Source: a virus. Taken from it: a stretch of 64,000 bases of DNA. Within the stretch, counting starts at the first letter, position 1; every line of letters begins with the position of its first letter. The stretch is taken from positions 1 through 64,000 of the IMG/VR virus record IMGVR_UViG_3300047586_000081, one strand, 5' to 3'. The translations under genes and the position numbers were made by a program. The notes under the pieces are model-generated. The model did no database searches and was not told where the DNA came from. It saw only the letters and a list, made by a program, of their open reading frames with translations. Shown piece by piece: positions 58,356-64,000 of this stretch.

Positions 58356-58381
58356 AGAGCCGGGGGTGGAAGCCCGGCTCT
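58356..58381 (-). terminator. terminator between lysis and glycan clusters
   Basis: A perfect 9-bp stem AGAGCCGGG/CCCGGCTCT followed on the - strand by TTCC. It lies 15 bases past the holin-like stop and just before the next ribosome-binding site. Confidence 0.6.
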
Positions 58382-58396
58382 CCAGACGTTGGGGGT

Positions 58397-58600
58397 TTAC
58401 TTCCCAGAGAACTTGTTGAGCTGGGAACCCACGGTCGAGGCATTCGCGAGAAGCGCGATGACGGCTGCGGCTGCGGCATCGACCGCGGCCACGAGGTCGC
58501 CGTTCACCTTGACGCCGTTGGCGATGGCCGCCAGAACGATCACGTTCACGACGGCCACGACGGTGGCGGTCCACTGCGTGTACGGACGGTTGAGGATCAT
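58397..58600 (-). CDS. holin-like membrane protein
   Basis: A 67-residue protein with two hydrophobic segments (about residues 9-28 and 36-54) separated by a short turn and a charged C-terminus. With the putative lysin directly upstream it fits a small class II holin. A GGAGAG site precedes ATG 58600. Confidence 0.6.
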   Translation of the reverse strand: MILNRPYTQWTATVVAVVNVIVLAAIANGVKVNGDLVAAVDAAAAAVIALLANASTVGSQLNKFSGK

Positions 58601-58607
58601 GTCTCTC

Positions 58608-59789
58608 CTACGGTGCGGCTATTGAAAAGCCAGATGGATCGAAGATCGCCTGGCAGGTCGCGCCCGCGGTGGGGGACTCGAAGGCAATCCACATCTTGCC
58701 GCTGGCGTCCAGCGGACACTCCACGAAGTTGGCCCGGTCGTCTCCCTTGGGGAAGTTGAGCGAGCTGTTGGGCGGCTCGACAGCCGGGAGAGTCGAGCGG
58801 TCGCCCACGGCGAGGTAGCCCATCGCGGTCTGTTGTGTGACAGTCAGGTTTCCGCGAACGCTGATGGCATTCGTCGGGATCCCAGCCACTCCAGCGACCT
58901 GGAGCGCGTGGCTTGTGTGCGCCGCAATAGGGCCGGTAAGACCCAACGCGATGCGCGTATCGAGGATGCGCGGGATCGGACTGAGGATCCCAGGATCAAC
59001 CATGATTGCCTCCGGTGATAGCGGTGGGGGTGTCGCAGTGACAGGCACCACGCGCCCGGTCACAGCGAGATACCTGGCGGCCAGGTCTGTTTGACGTACC
59101 CAGCTGAGCTGGTCCCAGATGTGCTGCCACACGATAACGTGATGCTCGTTCAGCTTCGCGCCGACGTATGACCGGGTCATCTTGGCAACCTTCGCCCACG
59201 TTGCGCACTTGAGGTAGGCAGAGTCGTAAGCGCCGCCGCACGTCTCGTGGTAACCCTGGAGCGCGCTGCCGATCACATCGTCCCAGACCCAACCGTGCGC
59301 GGATGAATAGGAGTAGGTCTGGGCCGCGTCGATCTCGACACCGTAGATGCCCGCGACGAACTCGTAGTCCACCTGTGCGTCGCTGTCCCACAGATCCGAG
59401 AGAGAGCACCACATGATGGGCTTCTGCCCGGCCAGCCCGTTCTTGACGAGCCAGGTCAGGAACTTCTCGGTGATGAGGCCACCGCCGGGCGGGGCCGTAT
59501 CGCCGCTCGCGGCTTTGTAGGCGTCGATGCAGTTCTTTTCGGTGATGACCGGGACAGGCACACCCGGGAAGAGCTTCATCCAGGTGACAACGAAGTGGTT
59601 CTTGCATGCAACCACAACGCAGTTGCTCCACTGGTCGTTGCCATCCATGGCAAGCGGGACGCCGGTGAGGTTGTCCTCGGATGCGGGGTAGACCGCGGCG
59701 ATGGCGGCGTAGAGCGGATCGATGCTGATGCGCGGAGCTGAGGGGTCGGCGGGCAATCGCCCGTACAGGCCCTGCTGGTCTTTGGTCAT
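58608..59789 (-). CDS. putative lysin: papain-like peptidase with actinobacterial-type C-terminal domain
   Basis: A 393-residue protein. Residues 45-260 look like a papain-fold peptidase with Q53-W-S-N-C57 as the nucleophile motif and later H-H-V-I-V-W. The C-terminal 120 residues (R-I-L-D-T-R, V-A-G-V-A-G-I-P, N-L-T-V-T-Q-Q-T-A-M-G-Y-L-A-V and S-S-L-N-F) match a repeat domain recalled from secreted actinobacterial proteins. No signal peptide. It lies next to the holin-like gene. GGAGG precedes ATG 59789. Confidence 0.6.
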   Translation of the reverse strand: MTKDQQGLYGRLPADPSAPRISIDPLYAAIAAVYPASEDNLTGVPLAMDGNDQWSNCVVVACKNHFVVTWMKLFPGVPVPVITEKNCIDAYKAASGDTAPPGGGLITEKFLTWLVKNGLAGQKPIMWCSLSDLWDSDAQVDYEFVAGIYGVEIDAAQTYSYSSAHGWVWDDVIGSALQGYHETCGGAYDSAYLKCATWAKVAKMTRSYVGAKLNEHHVIVWQHIWDQLSWVRQTDLAARYLAVTGRVVPVTATPPPLSPEAIMVDPGILSPIPRILDTRIALGLTGPIAAHTSHALQVAGVAGIPTNAISVRGNLTVTQQTAMGYLAVGDRSTLPAVEPPNSSLNFPKGDDRANFVECPLDASGKMWIAFESPTAGATCQAIFDPSGFSIAAP

Positions 59790-59847
59790 ATAGTCCTCCT
59801 GTAGTGTCCGCTCATTCTACCCGCCCCGGCCCGGATAGGCCAGGGCC

Positions 59848-60015
59848 TCAGCCAAAGTACCACTGGGCCACCGCGCGCCAGGGAGCAGGGTACTGGTGCG
59901 GGCCGCGGTGCCAGAGATGCAGGGTACAATGCTGCATCCCAATCAGCGCCTTCTCGGGCACTTCGACGATCCCGACGTACCCACAGCCAAAGAACAGGCC
60001 CAGCAGGTGCTTCAC
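59848..60015 (-). CDS. hypothetical small protein
   Basis: A 55-residue protein from GTG 60015 with a GAGGG site. Cys-, His- and Trp-rich (M-Q-H-C-T-L-H-L-W-H-R-G-P-H), so metal binding is possible. It fills most of the gap between the lysin gene and 60035. An overlapping 79-residue frame in another register is judged spurious. Confidence 0.45.
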   Translation of the reverse strand: MKHLLGLFFGCGYVGIVEVPEKALIGMQHCTLHLWHRGPHQYPAPWRAVAQWYFG

Positions 60016-60034
60016 AAGCCCTCACTTAGGTGGT

Positions 60035-60262
60035 TCACAGGCCCTCAACTCCCATCTCTGCCAGAGCCGCTTTCACGGCCGCAAACTTGATGCAGCAGGA
60101 GTAGGCCACGATCTTGTACGGAAAGGGCCAGACATCCATACGTGCCTCGATCTCCAGACTGTCGTAACCCTCGTCCGCGTCATCGTGGCAGGAGTCACAG
60201 CAGCTGCCCTCGAAGTCCACGCAGGAGAGAGGGAGCACCCCGTCCAGGTTCTCGCTCACCAC
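60035..60262 (-). CDS. hypothetical small Cys-rich protein
   Basis: A 75-residue acidic protein from GTG 60262. The sequence C-V-D-F-E-G-S-C-C-D-S-C-H and a later S-C-C suggest metal binding. Unknown. Confidence 0.55.
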   Translation of the reverse strand: MVSENLDGVLPLSCVDFEGSCCDSCHDDADEGYDSLEIEARMDVWPFPYKIVAYSCCIKFAAVKAALAEMGVEGL

Positions 60263-60585
60263 TCTGTCCTCACTTCTATGTCGGGAAAGCCACGCTGCGC
60301 TAGATAAGCGGCGATGTACTCTTTGAGTTCCTGGTTGTTCTCGTTGGCCTCTTCGATCCAGACTCGGCGGAACGCGGTGACCTCACCGTAGTAGAGCGAC
60401 TCTCCGCACTCGACCGAGACGCAGTGGAGATCGGCCCAGTTGATCGCCCCATCGATGACGTTACGTCTCCGGTACGCGGCGTGGCAAGCAGCTTCGGCGG
60501 CGTCCCCAAGTGCCTGCAACCCCTGAATGTCAATTTCCTTTGCCATTTGGGTTGGAGATCCCAGAATGTCAACCTTCGTTTGCAT
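60256..60585 (-). CDS. hypothetical protein
   Basis: A 109-residue mostly helical protein from ATG 60585 with a GGAGG site. No motif recognised. It overlaps both neighbours. Confidence 0.6.
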   Translation of the reverse strand: MQTKVDILGSPTQMAKEIDIQGLQALGDAAEAACHAAYRRRNVIDGAINWADLHCVSVECGESLYYGEVTAFRRVWIEEANENNQELKEYIAAYLAQRGFPDIEVRTEW

Positions 60586-60916
60586 CAGGAGCCTCCGGCG
60601 TGATGGACTGAACCGCAGAGGTTGTTTGGACGTGACCTTGATCTAACTCGTCCCAGTAGACGAACTCCATGTGCGCATCGAGGTAGAGACGGTCGATAGC
60701 GATCATCGAGCCGCCAAACGTCGCGCCGTCTATCCGGGCGCGCTTGCCAATCCCACAGTGTCCGCCGCTCATGATGCCTCGGTCTGCGTCCCAAGTATAG
60801 ACCGTGTTCACGGTCGTGATGAGCCACCGGCCCGAAGTCGGTACGGGGATGGCTCCTTCGAGCTGGGCCGCGAACATAGCAGCGTCTACGACCTGCCCGT
60901 CATGGTTGTTTGGCAT
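60569..60916 (-). CDS. hypothetical protein
   Basis: A 115-residue beta-rich protein (W-L-I-T-T-V-N-T-V-Y-T-W-D, then G-A-T-F-G-G-S-M). Probably a small globular protein of unknown role. A GAGGAGG site precedes ATG 60916. Confidence 0.6.
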   Translation of the reverse strand: MPNNHDGQVVDAAMFAAQLEGAIPVPTSGRWLITTVNTVYTWDADRGIMSGGHCGIGKRARIDGATFGGSMIAIDRLYLDAHMEFVYWDELDQGHVQTTSAVQSITPEAPDANEG

Positions 60917-61142
60917 CGTAAGCCTCCTCGGATGGCATGATGCGCCGAACGGTGAGCCAGGCCACGAACATGCCCGTCGCCTGTTCCATTGACCATTCGA
61001 CCTTGCTGACCAGCACCTCGGCCATCACGCGGCCTCGTGTCAAAGAACCAAGCCAGAGGAAGTCGCCCTTGCGAGGGGCAACCGGCATCGTTAGCGTCTC
61101 GTAGATGTCGCGGCCCTGGATACAGACCTGGATGTCAGGCAT
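60900..61142 (-). CDS. hypothetical protein
   Basis: An 80-residue beta-rich protein (D-I-Q-V-C-I-Q-G, then K-G-D-F-L-W-L-G) that ends in a helix. Unknown. It overlaps the genes on both sides. Confidence 0.6.
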   Translation of the reverse strand: MPDIQVCIQGRDIYETLTMPVAPRKGDFLWLGSLTRGRVMAEVLVSKVEWSMEQATGMFVAWLTVRRIMPSEEAYDAKQP

Positions 61143-61500
61143 CGATCAGCTCCTGTAGGGCTATGCGGGCTGCGGATTGACAAACCTTCAGGTTGGGCGT
61201 GGCGGCGATCTGTCGCAGTGCCGCGCGCAGCCGCTTGTTCTCCGCTAGGTGCAACCGCAATGCCTTCTGGTAGGCTTTGTAGGCACGCGCACCGCTCACC
61301 GACTCGGCCCAGGCAGCGCGACCGGCGAAATCTGCCAATCGAGCCTCTTGTTCGTCTGCGGCTAGGTCGGCGTCGGCGCGGGCCTGCGCTTCGATGGCGA
61401 GGATTGATTGGCGGTCGTAGTAGGAGAAGGTCCCTCTCAGGGTTCCCAGTATTCCGAGTAGCTCCCGTCCAGCCTCGGTGCTAGGTGTAGTCACTGTCAT
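61135..61500 (-). CDS. hypothetical coiled-coil-like protein
   Basis: A 121-residue Ala/Arg/Glu-rich protein, almost all helical with coiled-coil-like spacing. Unknown. Confidence 0.6.
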   Translation of the reverse strand: MTVTTPSTEAGRELLGILGTLRGTFSYYDRQSILAIEAQARADADLAADEQEARLADFAGRAAWAESVSGARAYKAYQKALRLHLAENKRLRAALRQIAATPNLKVCQSAARIALQELIDA

Positions 61501-61748
61501 CGTCCGCTGACCATCCCTTTCGCGTGGTCCCAGAGCAAGCGCGCAACTTCGCGCTTCGTGTACCCGGTGCTAGTGCCTGCAAGCATGATGTAGCAGAAGC
61601 GGTTGACGTGTGTGCGGCGATCCACCCGGTCGCGCTTCATCCGGTGATGTAGCGATGAGCAGAGGCACCAATCTTCGCGGTGAGCCCGGACGCAGGAGCT
61701 ATGCAAGCCCCGGCTGCAATCCTCACAGACGAACTCCACGTCAGGCAT
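61497..61748 (-). CDS. hypothetical zinc-finger-like protein
   Basis: An 83-residue protein from ATG 61748. F-V-C-E-D-C, H-S-S-C, H-R-E-D-W-C-L-C and S-L-H-H make a likely double zinc site, then a basic C-terminus. DNA or RNA binding is possible. Confidence 0.6.
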   Translation of the reverse strand: MPDVEFVCEDCSRGLHSSCVRAHREDWCLCSSLHHRMKRDRVDRRTHVNRFCYIMLAGTSTGYTKREVARLLWDHAKGMVSGR

Positions 61749-61852
61749 TACCAGCCCAACCCGTATCCGAGCACGGCCAGGGCGCAGATCACGCAAATGG
61801 CCACAACGAACCACATGTAGGCCATCAGAATAGGATCGCCGTTGCCCTTCAT
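61748..61852 (-). CDS. small single-helix membrane peptide
   Basis: A 34-residue peptide: a short polar start then a membrane helix (W-F-V-V-A-I-C-V-I-C-A-L-A-V-L). Its stop overlaps the ATG of the zinc-finger gene (TAATG), and its start overlaps the upstream gene, supporting translation. Confidence 0.5.
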   Translation of the reverse strand: MKGNGDPILMAYMWFVVAICVICALAVLGYGLGW

Positions 61853-62343
61853 AGTCGGTTCGCCAAAACGGCGCAGATGGAGGCGGCCTCGTAGGTCGCC
61901 CACTGCGCGTCCCAGCCCCAGGCATCGATGAAGGCTTGTGCGAGCTGCTGAACGGTCAGCGACCCCCTCCCTGGCCGAACCCAGCCCCAGCAATTGTCCT
62001 GACAGACGTAGCAGATCAGCGGCTCGTGGGGGCAGGGCTCACCGCGGTCGTCGCAGATGGTGCAGCCGCACCGGGGCGGCTTGACCGGCAGCGAGGCCAG
62101 GGTTTCAAGCGCGATGGAGGAGCGTACCAGGTTGAGCGCGTGGTCGATGTACTCGCCCGAGAGACCGGGAGGAAGCTCGGCGCGCAGCAGGGCCTTCATG
62201 TCGTGAACGGCTTGCGCCGCGGCCTGGTCTTCGACATCGAGGATCAGCTTGTCGTGGTCACACTCTCCCGGCAGCGCAAAGCAGAGGTGCTCAGACACCA
62301 GCTGTCTCCCGGCGGAGGTATACGGAGTGCCACGTCTGCTCAT
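61849..62343 (-). CDS. hypothetical zinc-binding protein
   Basis: A 164-residue protein from ATG 62343. A helical N-terminal half is followed by C-G-C-T-I-C-D-D-R-G-E-P-C-P-H and C-Y-V-C-Q-D-N-C, at least two zinc knuckles, and a helical end. Longer in-frame readings are Arg/His-rich and overlap the upstream gene. Unknown role. Confidence 0.6.
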   Translation of the reverse strand: MSRRGTPYTSAGRQLVSEHLCFALPGECDHDKLILDVEDQAAAQAVHDMKALLRAELPPGLSGEYIDHALNLVRSSIALETLASLPVKPPRCGCTICDDRGEPCPHEPLICYVCQDNCWGWVRPGRGSLTVQQLAQAFIDAWGWDAQWATYEAASICAVLANRL

Positions 62344-62633
62344 GACAGTGGATCCCCGCCGACGCCGACGACGCTCCCGGGTGCCATTGTTTCGTCGCAG
62401 ACCATCTTGTGTCCGACTATCTTCTCGCAGCCACAGTCGTGACCGACCAGCATGTGGAAGACATCGGGCGCCATGTGGACTACCGCGTCCACCGGCATGG
62501 TGCTGATGAGGGCCGCGGCGTCGCGCCACGTCTCACACTCATGGGCTACGCGGGGATGCTTGGCAAACGTGGTGCATGTGGCCAGAGTTCCGACGGGATC
62601 GAAGTCTCGGTGGAAGTTGAACTCGGTGCTCAA
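62340..62633 (-). CDS. hypothetical protein
   Basis: A 97-residue protein. TTG 62633 overlaps the upstream stop (TTGA) and is the only good start. Cys/His residues (H-D-C-G-C-E-K, C-E-T-W) may bind metal. Unknown. Confidence 0.5.
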   Translation of the reverse strand: MSTEFNFHRDFDPVGTLATCTTFAKHPRVAHECETWRDAAALISTMPVDAVVHMAPDVFHMLVGHDCGCEKIVGHKMVCDETMAPGSVVGVGGDPLS

Positions 62634-63037
62634 TTGACCCTGCCTCCTGTGCGGGCTAGAAAGACGGTGGTGATGTCGGCGGCGGCGCGCTCGATCCAGT
62701 ACGTGCCCAGCGGCGCGTTGGGGGTTTCGCACTTGGGATCGTTGCACTCCGCGGTATGGATCTCGGTGGCCTTGCAGATCATGCAGGTGTCATCCAGAGC
62801 CCTGGCTCCGAAGGCATGGGCGATGTTCTGCAATAGCACCATCTGCATGGAGATCATCGGCTCGAAGTTGCCGAGAGTCGGCCCGTGCAGGTTCTGGTCC
62901 TGGAGCCGCTCCATGGCCACGTCGGGGTCGTGGGTGATATATGCCCCCAGCCCGTTAGCGACGAGACGCTCCTCGATCATCTTCCAGTGGGCTGTGCAGA
63001 TGACGGACTCGCGAGAGATGGCGGACTGATCGCTCAT
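62630..63037 (-). CDS. hypothetical protein with Cys motif
   Basis: A 135-residue protein from ATG 63037 with GAGGT upstream. Residues 83-104 (C-M-I-C-K-A, then E-C-N-D-P-K-C-E) could bind zinc. Helical elsewhere. Unknown. Confidence 0.6.
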   Translation of the reverse strand: MSDQSAISRESVICTAHWKMIEERLVANGLGAYITHDPDVAMERLQDQNLHGPTLGNFEPMISMQMVLLQNIAHAFGARALDDTCMICKATEIHTAECNDPKCETPNAPLGTYWIERAAADITTVFLARTGGRVN

Positions 63038-63402
63038 CGTGACCTCTGGCTGGGATCGGGGTGACTGACGAGGCTGACCACCGACAGGGTAAGCCCGTCG
63101 GCAATGAGACCGGCCTCGGCCCGGCGAATGCTCACGACCTTGCCGCCGATGGAGAAGCGCAGCCGGTCGTAGCGTCCCTTACGGATGTCGTTGGTGTTGC
63201 GAGGGAAGAGCGAGATGTCTGCCAGCAGGGCTCCATCTTCTACCGCGAAGTTGCTGGCGGCCCCGATGGGAGGCTTGGAGTAGTCGAAGTTCACGTACAC
63301 CGGCATCTCGCCTTCCGGGAGGGTGACGCCCGCGGGATCGATGATGGATGGATCGCACGCGGCCACCTGGGCGTCGAGCGTCGGGAGCAGGGTGACTCTC
63401 AT
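63034..63402 (-). CDS. S78-protease-like beta protein lacking catalytic His
   Basis: A 122-residue protein. The order M-P-V-Y-V-N-F-D-Y, then I-G-A-A-S-N-F, L-R-F-S-I-G-G-K-V and L-T-L-S-V-V-S-L-V-S-H-P resembles S78-type prohead-protease folds. The His that would follow N (N-H) is replaced by Phe here, so a non-catalytic role is possible. The match is by eye. Confidence 0.5.
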   Translation of the reverse strand: MRVTLLPTLDAQVAACDPSIIDPAGVTLPEGEMPVYVNFDYSKPPIGAASNFAVEDGALLADISLFPRNTNDIRKGRYDRLRFSIGGKVVSIRRAEAGLIADGLTLSVVSLVSHPDPSQRSR

Positions 63403-63989
63403 CGAGTCCTCTTCGGCTTGCGGACGGGTTTGGGTTGCGGGCTGAAGGGGTGGGTGTTGAACTCGTGCCCCAGCGCCTCGGTCACTCCGGTGGCGCTCTC
63501 GTGCTGTGGGTGCAGGAGGATCGGCTTGTCCGGCAGCATGTGGTCTGTGTGCTGGGGAGCTACCGATTTGTATTCTTGCGCGACATGGACCTTCTCTTTA
63601 CCGCGTGAGCCGACGATGTTGACCTCCACGCCCGATACCGGATCTGACATCAGGATCCCGATCTCGGCGGGCTGGTCCAGTTCTGCCAGCGTATGACCGG
63701 CCCAGGTTCTCGGGAGGTCTTCGACTGTCCTGACCGTCTCGCGTATCGGGATCCCGCTGAAGGCTGGGGGGGCGCCGGGCGAGGTGGGGGAGTCCAAAAG
63801 TCGTTGGGCATCGCTCCGTATGTCGGGCGGAGCGCTCTCGACGTTCACCTTGTTCAACTCGTGCCACGGGTCGATAGCGTCGATCCCGGCACGGATCAGC
63901 TCGCTGATCGAGCGGCGCTGAAGGAAGGACGCCTGGCGGAGGTGGTCCCACGTCTGATCGTCAACGTAGATCGTTCGTGCCTTTGTCAC
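63399..63989 (-). CDS. ribbon-helix-helix-like protein
   Basis: A 196-residue protein with a GTG start at 63989. Residues 5-40 (R-T-I-Y-V-D-D-Q-T-W, then R-S-I-S-E-L-I-R-A-G-I) resemble the CopG-type ribbon-helix-helix. The long remainder is Pro-rich and low in structure, ending in a basic tail. It may be a transcription regulator at the head of this operon segment; upstream DNA is outside the window. Confidence 0.65.
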   Translation of the reverse strand: MTKARTIYVDDQTWDHLRQASFLQRRSISELIRAGIDAIDPWHELNKVNVESAPPDIRSDAQRLLDSPTSPGAPPAFSGIPIRETVRTVEDLPRTWAGHTLAELDQPAEIGILMSDPVSGVEVNIVGSRGKEKVHVAQEYKSVAPQHTDHMLPDKPILLHPQHESATGVTEALGHEFNTHPFSPQPKPVRKPKRTR

Positions 63990-64000
63990 TGGTCAAAAGC

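Noticed and set aside
59786-60025. 79-residue Arg/Pro-rich - strand frame
   Set aside because: Composition is typical of an off-frame reading. The 55-residue frame at 59848-60015 is more protein-like.

Overview
The window looks like most of the genome of a tailed double-stranded DNA phage (Caudoviricetes) with siphovirus-type morphology. It is GC-rich, almost every base is coding, and neighbouring genes are joined by ATGA or GTGA stop/start overlaps. The right half carries a recognisable virion set: small and large terminase, portal, S78-type prohead protease, HK97-like major capsid protein, connector and closure proteins, tail tube, frameshifted tail chaperones, a 2027-residue tape measure, tail-tip proteins and Gly-Gly-Thr repeat fibres. 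No contractile sheath was recognised. GC content, frequent GTG starts and a secreted-protein-like beta domain on the putative lysin suggest a high-GC, possibly actinobacterial or Chloroflexota-like host. That host assignment is inference. No ribosomal RNA, tRNA, CRISPR array, IS element or integrase was recognised by eye.

Layout: two convergent arms meet near 22.6 kb. The left arm (about 1-22,600, + strand) holds roughly 60 small genes, probably early or middle. Recognisable ones are a SprT-like metalloprotease, SSB, a RadC/JAMM protein, a PD-(D/E)XK nuclease with a cysteine cluster, an ERF-type annealing protein, a DUF4406-NMAD1 fusion, a MazG-like protein, three HNH proteins, RusA, a SLOG-like protein and a sigma-region-4-like protein at the end. 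It also encodes a secreted, membrane-anchored Pro-Thr repeat protein that is unusual for a phage. The arm ends in a triple-nested terminator hairpin.

The right arm (about 22,640-64,000, - strand) is read from 64 kb towards 22.6 kb. First come small unknown genes (64-60 kb), then a putative lysis pair (59.8-58.4 kb). Next is a glycan-type cluster (58.3-53.9 kb): an asparagine-synthase-like enzyme, four glycosyltransferase-like proteins and a methyltransferase. It is followed by QueD-like and ParB-like genes, terminases, portal, a possible head-fibre module with two membrane proteins, another glycosyltransferase, protease, capsid, connector, tail genes, fibres, another glycosyltransferase, a zinc ribbon and a metallophosphoesterase.

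How the genes may work together: the left arm supplies recombination, repair and nucleotide functions, and the right arm builds and releases virions. Six glycosyltransferase-like genes sit beside or within structural modules whose fibres carry long Thr-rich repeats. This suggests a phage-encoded system that decorates the virion with sugar, which is the best candidate here for undescribed biology. Noncoding gaps are few but dense in hairpins, notably 11947-12186, 18577-18916, 42344-42720 and 53114-53365.
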